From NCBI GenBank assembly GCA_964447315.1, contig CAYURQ010000004.1:1-58647 (forward strand): a stretch of 58,647 bases of DNA. Direction: 5' to 3'. The position numbers and the translations under genes are program-made. The notes under the pieces were generated by a model. That model searched no databases. It was not told where the DNA came from and worked only from the letters and a program-made list of their open reading frames with translations. Below, piece after piece: positions 42,143 through 51,106 of the stretch. The stretch's first letter is position 1, and the number at the start of each line of letters is the position of its first letter. The stretch is from MWBV01 sp964447315 (GTDB lineage Archaea > Nanobdellota > Nanobdellia > Pacearchaeales > GW2011-AR1).

Positions 42143-43680
42143 TATTGCTTCATCCAGGATTTAATTTTTCTTAATTGACTTAAATTGTTTTTATATAATT
42201 CTCTAAGATCTTTTATTTTGTAAAAATCCATAATTATTCTGTCAAATCCTTGCCCCCATGCAAGTACTGGGGTTTGTTTTCCTAGTAATGGAACTGTTAT
42301 TTCAGGTCTAAAAATTCCTGCTCCTCCTAATTCCAGCCAAACTTTTTTTTCAGGATGAAAAACATTTATTTCAACAGAAGGTTCTGTGTAAGGAAAATAA
42401 GCAGGTGCAAATCTTACTTTTTCAAAACCCATTTTTTTGTAGAATTGTTTTAAATATCCAAGTAAGTGTCTTAAGTTAACATCGTCATCAACAACTATTC
42501 CTTCTGTTTGATTGAATTCAAATCCATGACTCCAATCAACTGTTTCATTTCTAAAGTTTTTTCCTAATGCAAAGAATTTTCCTTTTCTCAAATTTTCTGG
42601 TTTTTTACTTAATTCATAAAGTTTAGCTGCTGAAAGACATGTAGTGTGGGTTCTTAAAACAAGATTTTCTGCTTGCTCTTTATTCCAAAGATAATTCCAA
42701 CCTTTACTTCCAGAAATTCCTTTTTCATGAGTTTGTTTAACTGTTTCAACTAATTTTTTTAAATTTTTATCTTCTGGAAGTTCTTGTTTTTCTTTTAAAA
42801 AAAATGTATCCTGCATTTCACGAACAGGATGGTCTTGAGCTGTAAATAGTGCATCAAAATTCCAAAAACTACTTTGAATCATATTTCCTTGCATTTCCTG
42901 AAAACCCATTTCTGTCCATATTTTTCTTGCATAATCTAAAGACTGATTTACAAAATGTCTTTTTCCTCCGAAAATTTCTGGGACAGGAGAAGAAACATCA
43001 TATCTTCTGAATTTTTTACCTTTCCAATTTGATTCTTTTTTAATTAAATCAGAAGTTATTTGTTCAATCATTTCAGGAACATGAAACTCTGAATTCATGA
43101 GTGTTTTTCCAAGTTCTGTAATTTCAATTGAAATTTTTTTATATTCTTCTATCTGAATTATATTTTTTCTTAATTGCAAACTTTTTAGTGCAAACAATTG
43201 TTCAGGATTTAAAGTTTCATAATCTATTGGCAAGCTATCTAGAAACTGTTCTTCTAATGATTTTTTAGAGATTTCTTGTTTGCTTGCATTAAAAATTATT
43301 TTTCCATTTTTTAATTCAATAAGTGCTTTTTTCTTTAATACCCCTAAAGAAACCTTGAATTCATCTTGAGATAATTTACTTTCTTTTTGAGCATCTTTCA
43401 TTGGAATTATTCTTTTTTCACCAAGTAAATTAAGAAGTCTTCTTTCTGGTAAACCTTTTTTCTTGTAAAATGCTCCATTTAAACCTATTTCAACTGTTTT
43501 TTTCTTTTCAACATTTAAATTAACTATTTTTTTATTTTGCAGATATTCTAAAGCTCTTAATACAGAAACTTTATCTAAGTTAGATTTTTTACAAATATCT
43601 GATATTTTAGGTTCTTCTAGAAAAGGCAAAATTTTTCTTTCAATTGGGCTTAAAGATTCAGTTATTTTCTGCATATCCAT
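42142..43680 (-). CDS. pheS: phenylalanyl-tRNA synthetase alpha subunit
   Basis: 512 residues of the archaeal/eukaryotic type. The N-terminal winged-helix DNA/RNA-binding-like region (about 1-150) precedes the class II catalytic core, with NQSLDYARKIWTEMGFQEM (motif 1), the GLRTHTT-like LVLRTHTTCLSA, FRNETVDWSHGFEFNQTEG (motif 2) and GGAGIFRPEI plus AWGQGFDRIIM (motif 3). It charges tRNA-Phe, whose gene is at 4559 in this window. Confidence 0.96.
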   Translation of the reverse strand: MDMQKITESLSPIERKILPFLEEPKISDICKKSNLDKVSVLRALEYLQNKKIVNLNVEKKKTVEIGLNGAFYKKKGLPERRLLNLLGEKRIIPMKDAQKESKLSQDEFKVSLGVLKKKALIELKNGKIIFNASKQEISKKSLEEQFLDSLPIDYETLNPEQLFALKSLQLRKNIIQIEEYKKISIEITELGKTLMNSEFHVPEMIEQITSDLIKKESNWKGKKFRRYDVSSPVPEIFGGKRHFVNQSLDYARKIWTEMGFQEMQGNMIQSSFWNFDALFTAQDHPVREMQDTFFLKEKQELPEDKNLKKLVETVKQTHEKGISGSKGWNYLWNKEQAENLVLRTHTTCLSAAKLYELSKKPENLRKGKFFALGKNFRNETVDWSHGFEFNQTEGIVVDDDVNLRHLLGYLKQFYKKMGFEKVRFAPAYFPYTEPSVEINVFHPEKKVWLELGGAGIFRPEITVPLLGKQTPVLAWGQGFDRIIMDFYKIKDLRELYKNNLSQLRKIKSWMKQ

Positions 43681-43730
43681 TTAGATATTATAAACAATAG
43701 CTATATAAAAATATTCCTTATTGATTTCTA

Positions 43731-45350
43731 TTATTTTTTATTTGATTTATCTGGAAGATTTCTTCTTGCTCTAATAAGAATTTTATCTCCTGAGTGTACT
43801 TTTCTTACTACTTTTTGTTTATGTTTTTTATTAACTACATTTAAATTTCCTGTATTTTTATAATGGTCTCCATGAGCTTTATCCCAAGAATCAAACTTAT
43901 CTGAAATAGATATTGGAGTGTCTCCTGGCTTAACAGTGTATTTAAAATAATCAAATTCATCATCTTTTCCTGATTTCTTGAATCTCAATTCTTCTGGAGA
44001 ATAAACATTTTCTTCTAAATCAGAAATTTTGAAAAATTTTTTAGAACCTGTATTTATAGAGGGTTTTGATTTGAAGTTTTTTAAAGCATTTATGTTTGTT
44101 CTTGTTTTTCTGGAATAATCAGCAATTCTATCTGAACAAGAAATTGTGAAATCTGAATTTGCCTTATTGTCTAACCATCTATAGGCTGCTTGTCTTGCAT
44201 ATTTTGGTGCATAATGAGAAGTTGCTATAAACTTAACAATATCATCTTTTTTTCTTTTATGTTTTCTATATAAAACATTTATTTGATTTTTGTCAAGATT
44301 TTTAATTAATGTGGAGAGATTATTTATTGCAAACAAATAAGCTGCTTTATGGTGTTCAGGTCCTTGTAATTTAGCTACACTTCCAGGAATTCTTTTATTT
44401 TCAGGTAATGCTAAATTTACTTTGGATGCTCCTCTTCTTTCTCCATTTGAATCAAACAGGGCTAAAGAAGTAAATTGATAAGGTCCAACTGAAAGATATT
44501 TATCAGGAGAAGGAATAAGTTCAACATATTGTCTTCCTGCATTTTGCAATAAAAAATCCATCATTTCTACATTTAATTCTCCATCAAGAATTCCAGGCAT
44601 TATTTCTGTTGTAGCATAACTAATCAAATCTTTACCATCCAAAGAACCAGAAACTTTTTTCAATAATTCTAACTCAGAATCATTAAGTTTTTTTAAGTTT
44701 TTTATTTTATTCCAATCAATATTTTTTTTAACATCCTTGATAATATTTTGAGCTTCTGAAATATAATCATCAATAGTTATTTTATCTGTTTTTGAAACAT
44801 CAAAATCTTTTACTTTATTATTATAAAAATTTTCAATTGTTTTACTACTGTATTTTGAAAGTTTTTTCTCATACATTTTTTGCATTTGTTTATTGAAATC
44901 AATTTCTAATTTATCTGGTATTTCACCTTTATAACCAATATAAGCTGTATAAAGTCCTGAAATATTGTTTCCTTGCAAATCTTTTGTTAAATATTCTCCA
45001 GGTTTTAACTCATCATGACCTATTTTATACTCAATGGCATCTTTTCCTTTAATCTCATTTATAATTTCTTTTCCTTTTTTTGTATGCGGGGCTATTAAAG
45101 TTCCTCCAATAAGTAATGCTGCCAAAGTATTTTTAACTCCCTCTCCAAATCTTTCTCTTAATTGTTGTTGATGCACAAACATCAATAAAGAAACTAAAAC
45201 AAAAAATACTCCTAGAAAACCTCCTAATTCAAGTGCTTGAGGATTTGCTTGAACTACAAAACCAGTTATTGTAAACCGTGCATTCAAAGCTAAGAAAGTT
45301 CCTATAATTAGGAATATATAAGTAAATAAATTCAGTGTTTTCATCCTCAT
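43731..45350 (-). CDS. membrane-anchored lytic-transglycosylase/LysM-like protein
   Basis: 539 residues. Two hydrophobic helices lie near the N-terminus (about 8-30 and 43-62), followed by a long charged linker. A lysozyme-like segment at about 245-380 carries SYATTEIMPGIL, then YLSVGPYQFTSLALFD (the GPYQ-type motif of transglycosylase folds) and AAYLFAINNLS. A LysM-like domain near the C-terminus has FKYTVKPGDTPISISDKF and a final VHSGDKILI. Such domains cleave and bind peptidoglycan, which archaea of this type lack. The target could be another cell's wall or a glycan coat. The catalytic Glu is tentatively in TTEIMPG. Confidence 0.65.
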   Translation of the reverse strand: MRMKTLNLFTYIFLIIGTFLALNARFTITGFVVQANPQALELGGFLGVFFVLVSLLMFVHQQQLRERFGEGVKNTLAALLIGGTLIAPHTKKGKEIINEIKGKDAIEYKIGHDELKPGEYLTKDLQGNNISGLYTAYIGYKGEIPDKLEIDFNKQMQKMYEKKLSKYSSKTIENFYNNKVKDFDVSKTDKITIDDYISEAQNIIKDVKKNIDWNKIKNLKKLNDSELELLKKVSGSLDGKDLISYATTEIMPGILDGELNVEMMDFLLQNAGRQYVELIPSPDKYLSVGPYQFTSLALFDSNGERRGASKVNLALPENKRIPGSVAKLQGPEHHKAAYLFAINNLSTLIKNLDKNQINVLYRKHKRKKDDIVKFIATSHYAPKYARQAAYRWLDNKANSDFTISCSDRIADYSRKTRTNINALKNFKSKPSINTGSKKFFKISDLEENVYSPEELRFKKSGKDDEFDYFKYTVKPGDTPISISDKFDSWDKAHGDHYKNTGNLNVVNKKHKQKVVRKVHSGDKILIRARRNLPDKSNKK

Positions 45351-45428
45351 TTTACACTAAATATACAAAAAAGATGTATAAAAAACTTATTGAGAAAGCT
45401 TTTTAAAGTGAACTTGATGATATTTTAC

Positions 45429-45695
45429 ATGGTTAGTGGAAAAGTATTACAATTTAGACGTGGAAGGCACACTATTACTGAGAAGCATTTTTTAATAGAA
45501 GTTAATTCAGTTGAAAGTAGACAAGATGCTGAAAAATTAATTGGAAAAAAAGTTGTTTGGACTAGTTCTGCTGGTAAGAAAATTTCTGGAAAAGTTTCTG
45601 GTGCTCATGGAAATAAAGGAGTTGTAAGAGCTATTTTTGAAAAAGGACTTCCAGGACAGGCTGTTACAACAAATGTTGAAATAAAGGAGAAGTAA
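45429..45695 (+). CDS. rpl35ae: ribosomal protein eL33 (L35Ae)
   Basis: 88 residues from ATG 45429 (MVSGKVLQFRRGRHT). An in-frame ATG at 45390 would add 13 residues not seen in the family. Landmarks are FRRGRHTITEKHFLIEV, GKKVVWTSSAGKKISGKVSGAHGNKGVVRAIFEKGLPGQA, which match L35Ae. It is followed after one base by an unknown gene, then uL16. Confidence 0.93.
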   Translation: MVSGKVLQFRRGRHTITEKHFLIEVNSVESRQDAEKLIGKKVVWTSSAGKKISGKVSGAHGNKGVVRAIFEKGLPGQAVTTNVEIKEK

Positions 45696-45696
45696 A

Positions 45697-46047
45697 ATGA
45701 AAAAAATAATAAATGTTAATGAAAAAAACAAAGAATATGTTGAATCATTTTTGAATAAATTTTATGGAGGTATTAAAGGAATTTCTGGTTCTAAAGAAAT
45801 AGTAATTACCTATCCTGGAATTCAATTAGTAAAAGAATATGGAATAAATAATCATGAGGAACATTGGGATATTATAAAAAACAACAAAGAATCAAATCAA
45901 GTAAATTATAAATTAATCTTAAATAAAGATTTAGAAGATAAACTAAAAAAAGAAATTGAATATCTTGCAACTAATGATAAAGCTCATTTGTCAGATATTT
46001 CAAAAAAAGTAAAAGAATTAAAAAACCAAGGAATTAAAGGAGTATAA
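45697..46047 (+). CDS. unknown protein between eL33 and uL16
   Basis: 116 residues, soluble. A mixed N-terminal region (NKEYVESFLNKFYGGIKG, IVITYPGIQLVKEYG) is followed by a Lys/Glu-rich helical C-terminus (LEDKLKKEIEYLATNDKAHLSDISKKVKEL). It is linked by TAA-A-ATG on both sides to ribosomal protein genes and has a ribosome-binding site (AAAGGAGAAG) overlapping the eL33 stop, so it is expressed with them. No family recognised. Confidence 0.65.
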   Translation: MKKIINVNEKNKEYVESFLNKFYGGIKGISGSKEIVITYPGIQLVKEYGINNHEEHWDIIKNNKESNQVNYKLILNKDLEDKLKKEIEYLATNDKAHLSDISKKVKELKNQGIKGV

Positions 46048-46048
46048 A

Positions 46049-46669
46049 ATGGCAACACTTAGAAAAGCAAATGCATATTCAAAGAGAAAGGTAATTCCTT
46101 TTACAAGAATTAGTAAAAAAAGAACAAAGGCATATGTAAAAACAGTTCCTGCTCAAAAAATTGTAAAATTCACAATGGGTAAAATTCCAACAAGTAAAGA
46201 AGACAAAGTTCCTCATGTTTTAACTGTTATTTCAAATGAGAAAGTGCAACTAAGGCATAATGCTCTTGAAGCAACAAGACAATATATTAATAAAAAACTA
46301 GATAAAGAACTTAATGGACAATATATATTTAAGATTATACCTTTTCCGCATCATATTCAAAGAGAAAATAAAATGCTTACTGGTGCTGGAGCAGATAGAA
46401 TGCAAACTGGGATGCAATTATCTTATGGAAAATCAACAGGTAAAGCAGCAATATTAAAAAAAGGATCTAAAATTTATGTTTTATATTTGCCAAATCCTAA
46501 GGCAGTTACTTTTGCAAGAAAAGTTATAAAACAAATTAAGTCTAAACTTCCTGGTAAAATAAAGGTTTTATATGAAGATAAAAGTAAAGGAAAAGCTCCA
46601 ATATCTAAAAGAGCTTTTGAATCTGAAATGAAACAAGAACAAGAAAACCAAGAAGATTTCAAAGAATAG
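46049..46669 (+). CDS. rpl10e: ribosomal protein uL16 (archaeal L10e)
   Basis: 206 residues. IIPFPHHIQRENKMLTGAGADRMQTGMQLSYGK (about 95-127) is the classical L10e/L16 signature near the peptidyl-transferase centre, and LRHNALEATRQYINKKL is the preceding helix. The last about 25 residues (MKQEQENQEDFKE) form an acidic tail. Third gene of the eL33 operon. Confidence 0.95.
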   Translation: MATLRKANAYSKRKVIPFTRISKKRTKAYVKTVPAQKIVKFTMGKIPTSKEDKVPHVLTVISNEKVQLRHNALEATRQYINKKLDKELNGQYIFKIIPFPHHIQRENKMLTGAGADRMQTGMQLSYGKSTGKAAILKKGSKIYVLYLPNPKAVTFARKVIKQIKSKLPGKIKVLYEDKSKGKAPISKRAFESEMKQEQENQEDFKE

Positions 46670-46674
46670 TAAAA

Positions 46675-46700
46675 TTGTTACTTTTTAGTAATGGTAACAA
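46675..46700 (+). terminator. hairpin after the uL16 operon
   Basis: TTGTTAC (46675-46681) pairs perfectly with GTAACAA (46694-46700). An internal TTACT/AGTAA pairing is an alternative. It starts 6 bp after the uL16 stop and is followed by an A-rich stretch and the TATA box TTTATAAAG (about 46711-46719) of the next gene. A terminator or RNA-stability role is likely. Confidence 0.45.
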
Positions 46701-46746
46701 AATCAAAAGATTTATAAAGTACAAAGTATATTAAAAATTAAGAAAA

Positions 46747-47310
46747 ATGGCAGAAAAAATGACACAAGAAGAAAAAGAAAAACAACTTCAAGAACAACTT
46801 GAAAAGAATGCTAAAGCAGCTAAAATAAACTTAGATGATTCTGGATTAAAAAGTGCTTATGATTCTTACCTTATGAAAAACTCTCCTTATGCAGGAATAC
46901 ATGGACAACAATCTGAACAAAAATTTTATAATAGTTTAGATGATGAAAAGAAATATGCTTCTTTAAGTGAAAAAATAATTATACCAGCTATTAAAGGAAA
47001 TCTTGGACCAAACCCAGCATATATTCAACAAACAGCTTTTCAAATTTATGTTGAATCACTAGGTTCATTAAAAGTAAGTGATTTAGTTTCTAGATTTGGA
47101 TACAAAGGTCCAATAGATGAAAAATTAAAAAATGCTTATGTAGGTCAACTTGGAAAAGATCCTTCAGAAAACCCATTACTTAAATATGTAATAGACTATG
47201 CAGTTGAAGATGTTGCTATTGAAATGTCTAAAGAAAATAAAAAGTTAATTGGAAAAGGACTTGAAGGAATAGTTAAGCCACAAGAAGAAGAAAAAGAAAG
47301 TTCTGAGTAA
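46747..47310 (+). CDS. hypothetical protein (187 aa)
   Basis: Charged N-terminus (EEKEKQLQEQLEKNAKAAKI), then helical segments (DDSGLKSAYDSYLMKNSPYAGIHGQQSEQKFYNSL, IIIPAIKGNLGPNPAYIQQTAFQIYVESLGSL) and an acidic tail. No membrane segment or cysteine. TATA box TTTATAAAG lies about 30 bp upstream. The gene is not recognised; its helical, Gln-rich composition suggests a small scaffold or RNA-associated protein, without real evidence. Confidence 0.6.
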   Translation: MAEKMTQEEKEKQLQEQLEKNAKAAKINLDDSGLKSAYDSYLMKNSPYAGIHGQQSEQKFYNSLDDEKKYASLSEKIIIPAIKGNLGPNPAYIQQTAFQIYVESLGSLKVSDLVSRFGYKGPIDEKLKNAYVGQLGKDPSENPLLKYVIDYAVEDVAIEMSKENKKLIGKGLEGIVKPQEEEKESSE

Positions 47311-47335
47311 TTTTAATTTTTTAATTTTGAAAAGT

Positions 47336-48220
47336 TTATTTTACTATTTGTTTTATTAAATTAGCCATTACTTTAATAAATTCGTCTGTTCTATCTTGTA
47401 ATTCATCAATTTCAATACCTTTTAATTCTTTGAGTTCTTTGTGTTCTATTTTTTTATGTAAATCAATAACATCACGCATCCAAAGAATATACTTCATTTT
47501 TAGCATTTTTTTCTCAACAAAATTAATTTTTAATTGTCCTGGAATATGTTCTGGAGAGGGAGGTGCAACATTTGCAGTAATTAATGCTGCATGAGCAGAA
47601 TCAACCATTGCCCAATAAATTCCTTCAACTGCACTCATTCTAGCATATCTGCTTCTTGCAAGATGAATTGGAGCTCTTTGGAGTGCATTATAAGCTGCTT
47701 CAGGTGTTGCTTTTATTTTTCCTTGAACCAAAAGATGTTTTAATGGAGTAAAGAATCCTGCAACATCAATCATTGGTTCTCCGTATCTTATTATATTTTG
47801 AATTAATGGTTCTCCATTCATTAAATCATCCCACCAAGTAGTTAATTTAATTGTATTAACATGCAAGGATTGTTTATAAGGATTTGATAAGATTAATTGT
47901 TCTAGCTCTTGTCTATACCATGCAATTAATTCTTGGTCCCATCTTATTGAAACATCATCAATAACAATAACTATATCTATATCAGAACCTGATTTTTGTG
48001 TTTTTTTAGCTATTGAACCAAAAAGAACAATTGATTTTATGATTTTATCAAATTTTTTGTAAACTTTAACTGCAAAATCCATTGCAATATCATGCTCTGT
48101 TTTAAGCTTTAAGCTAGGGGGTTCGGGTTTTACAATTTTTTTTTCTGGTTTTTTTTCTGGTTTTTTAGATTTAGAATTAGATTTGGTTTTTTTCTTTTTT
48201 ATTGTTTTTTTCTTTGGCAT
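47336..48220 (-). CDS. nucleotidyltransferase (MNT-type) with HEPN-like C-terminal region
   Basis: 294 residues. A Lys/Pro-rich disordered N-terminus (about 1-40) precedes an MNT nucleotidyltransferase domain with SIVLFGSIAKKTQKSGSDIDIVIVID (about 63-88). This is the GS...DxD motif of pol-beta-like transferases. The C-terminal helical part (about 170-290) has RSRYARMSAVEGIYWAMVDSAHAALI, which looks like a HEPN-type helical domain. MNT and HEPN usually occur as a toxin-antitoxin pair; here they are in one chain. No partner gene is adjacent, so a housekeeping or regulatory role is also possible. Confidence 0.7.
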   Translation of the reverse strand: MPKKKTIKKKKTKSNSKSKKPEKKPEKKIVKPEPPSLKLKTEHDIAMDFAVKVYKKFDKIIKSIVLFGSIAKKTQKSGSDIDIVIVIDDVSIRWDQELIAWYRQELEQLILSNPYKQSLHVNTIKLTTWWDDLMNGEPLIQNIIRYGEPMIDVAGFFTPLKHLLVQGKIKATPEAAYNALQRAPIHLARSRYARMSAVEGIYWAMVDSAHAALITANVAPPSPEHIPGQLKINFVEKKMLKMKYILWMRDVIDLHKKIEHKELKELKGIEIDELQDRTDEFIKVMANLIKQIVK

Positions 48221-48286
48221 TTTATCACTTCTTTTTACAACTTTACTAGTAGTTTTATATTTTTAAATATTCCTTATTTAATTTAT

Positions 48287-50203
48287 TTATTCCATTGGAG
48301 TTCCAGACATTCTTCCTCCTTGTCCTCCTCCACCAGCATCTCCTCCTAAATGACTTGGTAATTGAGAAAATCCTGCTCCAAATGTTTGATAATTAATTCC
48401 AGGAAGCATTCTTCCAAATCCTTCTCCATAACTTTGTTGAAAACCTAATGATTGATTCCAATAAGGCATGCCCCCTACTTTTGCAGGCCCTCCTGCTAGA
48501 TAATCTGAAAACATAGGACTTCCTAATCCTTCTAATGATTCTTTGAAAGGATTTGTTTGAAAATGCTGCCACCAAGTCCCTGCTTCAATTACTTTTTTTG
48601 CTTCAAAACCTTTTTCACCTAGTTTTTCCATGATTTCTTTAAAAGGAACATTACCCATTCCCATTGGTAATTCAGTGTGTTCAAAACCAAAATTATCAGA
48701 TAAGTGAACATGTTTTAAATAAGGTGCAATTTTTTCAGATTCTTTGATAATATCTTCTTCACTAAATCCTTGTTTTCTTAACATATTTATATGTCCAACA
48801 TCCCAAGTAGCTCCAATAAATTTTTCAGCTGTTTTTTCAGCTTGTTTTTTATTCATTCCTTGTTCTTTAACAAGATTTTCTACAAACTTTTCACGAGAAG
48901 ATTTAACTAAATTTCTTAAGTCTTCTCCTGTTGATAAACCAAATCCAGCAGGAGGATTTTCAATTGCAATTATTGGAGCTTTATCTCCATATTTTTTATA
49001 TGCTTTAAAAGCTGCATTTCCAAATGTTTTAGAAGATTGTTCTGTTGCAAATTCTTCTATTGGAACATAAATTTGTGGAGCAAATTTTGGGGTTTTCAAA
49101 TTACTTATTAAAAACTGCATTGCTTTTGATTGTCCTTCTGGAGTATCTCCTGTTTCTTCAAGAATCTTGCTATATTTATCTCCTAATTTTTCTAAATCTT
49201 TTTTTTGTTCTGGATTTCCATATTTGTATGCTTTACTAAATAATGCATTCAATTGTAATCCAGTATCTTCTAAATAAGCTCTTGCATTATCATAATGGTC
49301 TTTTACTTTTTGTTGAGTTTCAGACATATTTTCTCTTGATAATCCAGAACCAGGCTCTTGAATTTTCTTATTTAAAGCAGCTATTTGAAGTGAATTATTT
49401 TGCAGAATTTCATCTGCTCTTTCTTTGTTGAAAATTAATGCTGAAAGTTTATTGTCCCATTCAGAAGTATTTGTAATTCTTAAATTTCTTTCAGGAGAAT
49501 AAGTTTTTCCTTTTTCCAAAGAAGTATATTCATATTTTTGTTGAGGGGTCATTTTTTTAAATTGTTCTTCAGTTATTCTTCCTGATTGCAAATCTTCAAT
49601 AACTTTTTCTTTATACTCTCTACGGTCTGGATAGAATTTTATTTCTTGTTCCATTGGATTCATTTGTCCTGATTCTCTATTTACTGCTATTAATCTTGTT
49701 GCTGTTCTTTTTTCTTGTGTTTTATCATCTCCTAATGTTTTCCAATCACTTCCTATAATTCCTTCTGCGGAATGAAAAACTATTGGAACATTTCCATTTG
49801 GATTAATTTGTTGACTTCTTAAAACAAAATCAGCAATTTTTCTTTCTGCTGCTTGCCTATTTGTTTCTGAAAAACCTTGTTGATTGAAACCAGCAGAATC
49901 CATAACAGGTCCATGAACAGAAACTTCTGCTCCTGTTAAACCAGCTAATTCATGTATTTCACTTAATTGTTGTTTTGGAACTGAATCAAATAATTCTGGG
50001 GTTACTAAGGTTAATTCAATATTTTTAATACCTGAAGATAATTTTGCAGAAGCATCTTTCATAATATTTGCAGTTCTAGGATCTGTAGTTGTTCCTAATG
50101 AACTAATATTAGCTCTATATCCTGTAAAACTATTTGAATATGCTTTATTTGGGTCTAAGCTATTCCACCCTCCTTGATATTCAGTCATTTTATAATTTGC
50201 CAT
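48287..50203 (-). CDS. large xylose-isomerase-like TIM-barrel protein
   Basis: 638 residues. The barrel core is split: VSVHGPVMDSAG and IVFHSAEGI come early (about 94-150), then a helical insert (about 170-365). The barrel resumes with IIAIENPPAG, GATWDVGHINML, LKHVHLSDNFGFEHTELPMGMGNV and KVIEAGTWW (about 400-545). These are metal-site segments of the AP-endonuclease-2/xylose-isomerase-like fold (His, Glu, Asp-His, His, Glu). A Gly-rich C-terminal tail ends the protein. A GAGGTG ribosome-binding site precedes the ATG. A DNA-repair (EndoIV-like) or sugar-isomerase role cannot be chosen from sequence. Confidence 0.65.
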   Translation of the reverse strand: MANYKMTEYQGGWNSLDPNKAYSNSFTGYRANISSLGTTTDPRTANIMKDASAKLSSGIKNIELTLVTPELFDSVPKQQLSEIHELAGLTGAEVSVHGPVMDSAGFNQQGFSETNRQAAERKIADFVLRSQQINPNGNVPIVFHSAEGIIGSDWKTLGDDKTQEKRTATRLIAVNRESGQMNPMEQEIKFYPDRREYKEKVIEDLQSGRITEEQFKKMTPQQKYEYTSLEKGKTYSPERNLRITNTSEWDNKLSALIFNKERADEILQNNSLQIAALNKKIQEPGSGLSRENMSETQQKVKDHYDNARAYLEDTGLQLNALFSKAYKYGNPEQKKDLEKLGDKYSKILEETGDTPEGQSKAMQFLISNLKTPKFAPQIYVPIEEFATEQSSKTFGNAAFKAYKKYGDKAPIIAIENPPAGFGLSTGEDLRNLVKSSREKFVENLVKEQGMNKKQAEKTAEKFIGATWDVGHINMLRKQGFSEEDIIKESEKIAPYLKHVHLSDNFGFEHTELPMGMGNVPFKEIMEKLGEKGFEAKKVIEAGTWWQHFQTNPFKESLEGLGSPMFSDYLAGGPAKVGGMPYWNQSLGFQQSYGEGFGRMLPGINYQTFGAGFSQLPSHLGGDAGGGGQGGRMSGTPME

Positions 50204-50272
50204 TATAACACCTCTTATTTATAAAAAAATAAGTTTAATCTTGTTTAAATAATTTTTTAATAAAGAAATAAT

Positions 50273-50956
50273 CTAATATTCACTAGGATTGTATTTTATT
50301 TGTTTTATTTTTTCTTTTTCTCTTCCAAATTCCAAAACATCTTTTTTCTTTGGTTGATGAAATATTCTTGATTCTTCTGATTCATTGTTTTTATTATTAT
50401 ACATTGGAGTTAATCCTATTTCTTTTCTCTGAACCAAGGGTTCACGATTTGTTCTAGATTGTTCAAGAACATCAATTCTTTGAACTCCTGGAATATTTGC
50501 TGCATAATTTGTATATTTTGATTCACTTGAATTTTTATTTTCTCTTGTATTATATTGAAAAGGATTAAATTCAGAATTACTTGAGTTATTTTCTAAAATA
50601 TTTGCAGAAGATTTTTCAACTCTCAATACTCTTTCAAGAGGAACAAGTCTTCTTTGAGGAGGATTAATCATCTCTAAAGAAGGAGAAAAAGATTTCTTAT
50701 TTAAATCAATACTTATTGTCGGAGTATACTCTTTTTCTTGATTTATTTTATCAATAATTTGTTTTTTATTATTTAATGCAACTTTTTTTATTTCTTCACT
50801 AACTTCTTGAATTTCTTTGTCTAATTTTTTTAATTGTTTTTTTTCATATTTTTCTTTTTCAGATTTTGTTTTTTTCTTATGTTTTCTTTTAAAAGATTTA
50901 TTCTTCTCTTTTTTACTTTTAATGGAATTTTTTTTAGAAGAATGTTTTTTTACCAT
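50273..50956 (-). CDS. Lys-rich, mostly disordered hypothetical protein
   Basis: 227 residues. The first about 55 residues are extremely basic (KKHSSKKNSIKSKKEKNK...), followed by a coiled-coil-like helix (KKLDKEIQEVSEEIKKVALNNKKQ), then Asn/Ser/Glu-rich disorder. It is probably nucleic-acid-associated or membrane-peripheral. It lies between the TIM-barrel gene and the 522-residue unknown gene, all on the minus strand. The 150-bp gap upstream (50957-51106) is AT-rich and shows nothing else. Confidence 0.55.
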   Translation of the reverse strand: MVKKHSSKKNSIKSKKEKNKSFKRKHKKKTKSEKEKYEKKQLKKLDKEIQEVSEEIKKVALNNKKQIIDKINQEKEYTPTISIDLNKKSFSPSLEMINPPQRRLVPLERVLRVEKSSANILENNSSNSEFNPFQYNTRENKNSSESKYTNYAANIPGVQRIDVLEQSRTNREPLVQRKEIGLTPMYNNKNNESEESRIFHQPKKKDVLEFGREKEKIKQIKYNPSEY

Positions 50957-51106
50957 AATTTATTTAATATAAACTAATATTTAATTTTTTCTTTTTTCTT
51001 ATTCTTAATAATTAATTTAATTTACTCTCCTTAATTTAATAATATGTCTAAAATAAGAAAAAATAAATACATTGATTCTTTTTGAATTAGTTGATTTAAA
51101 CAATTT

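Noticed and set aside
50957..51106. Possible sRNA gene in AT-rich gap
   Set aside because: No C/D or H/ACA box pattern, no stable stem and only low-complexity sequence.
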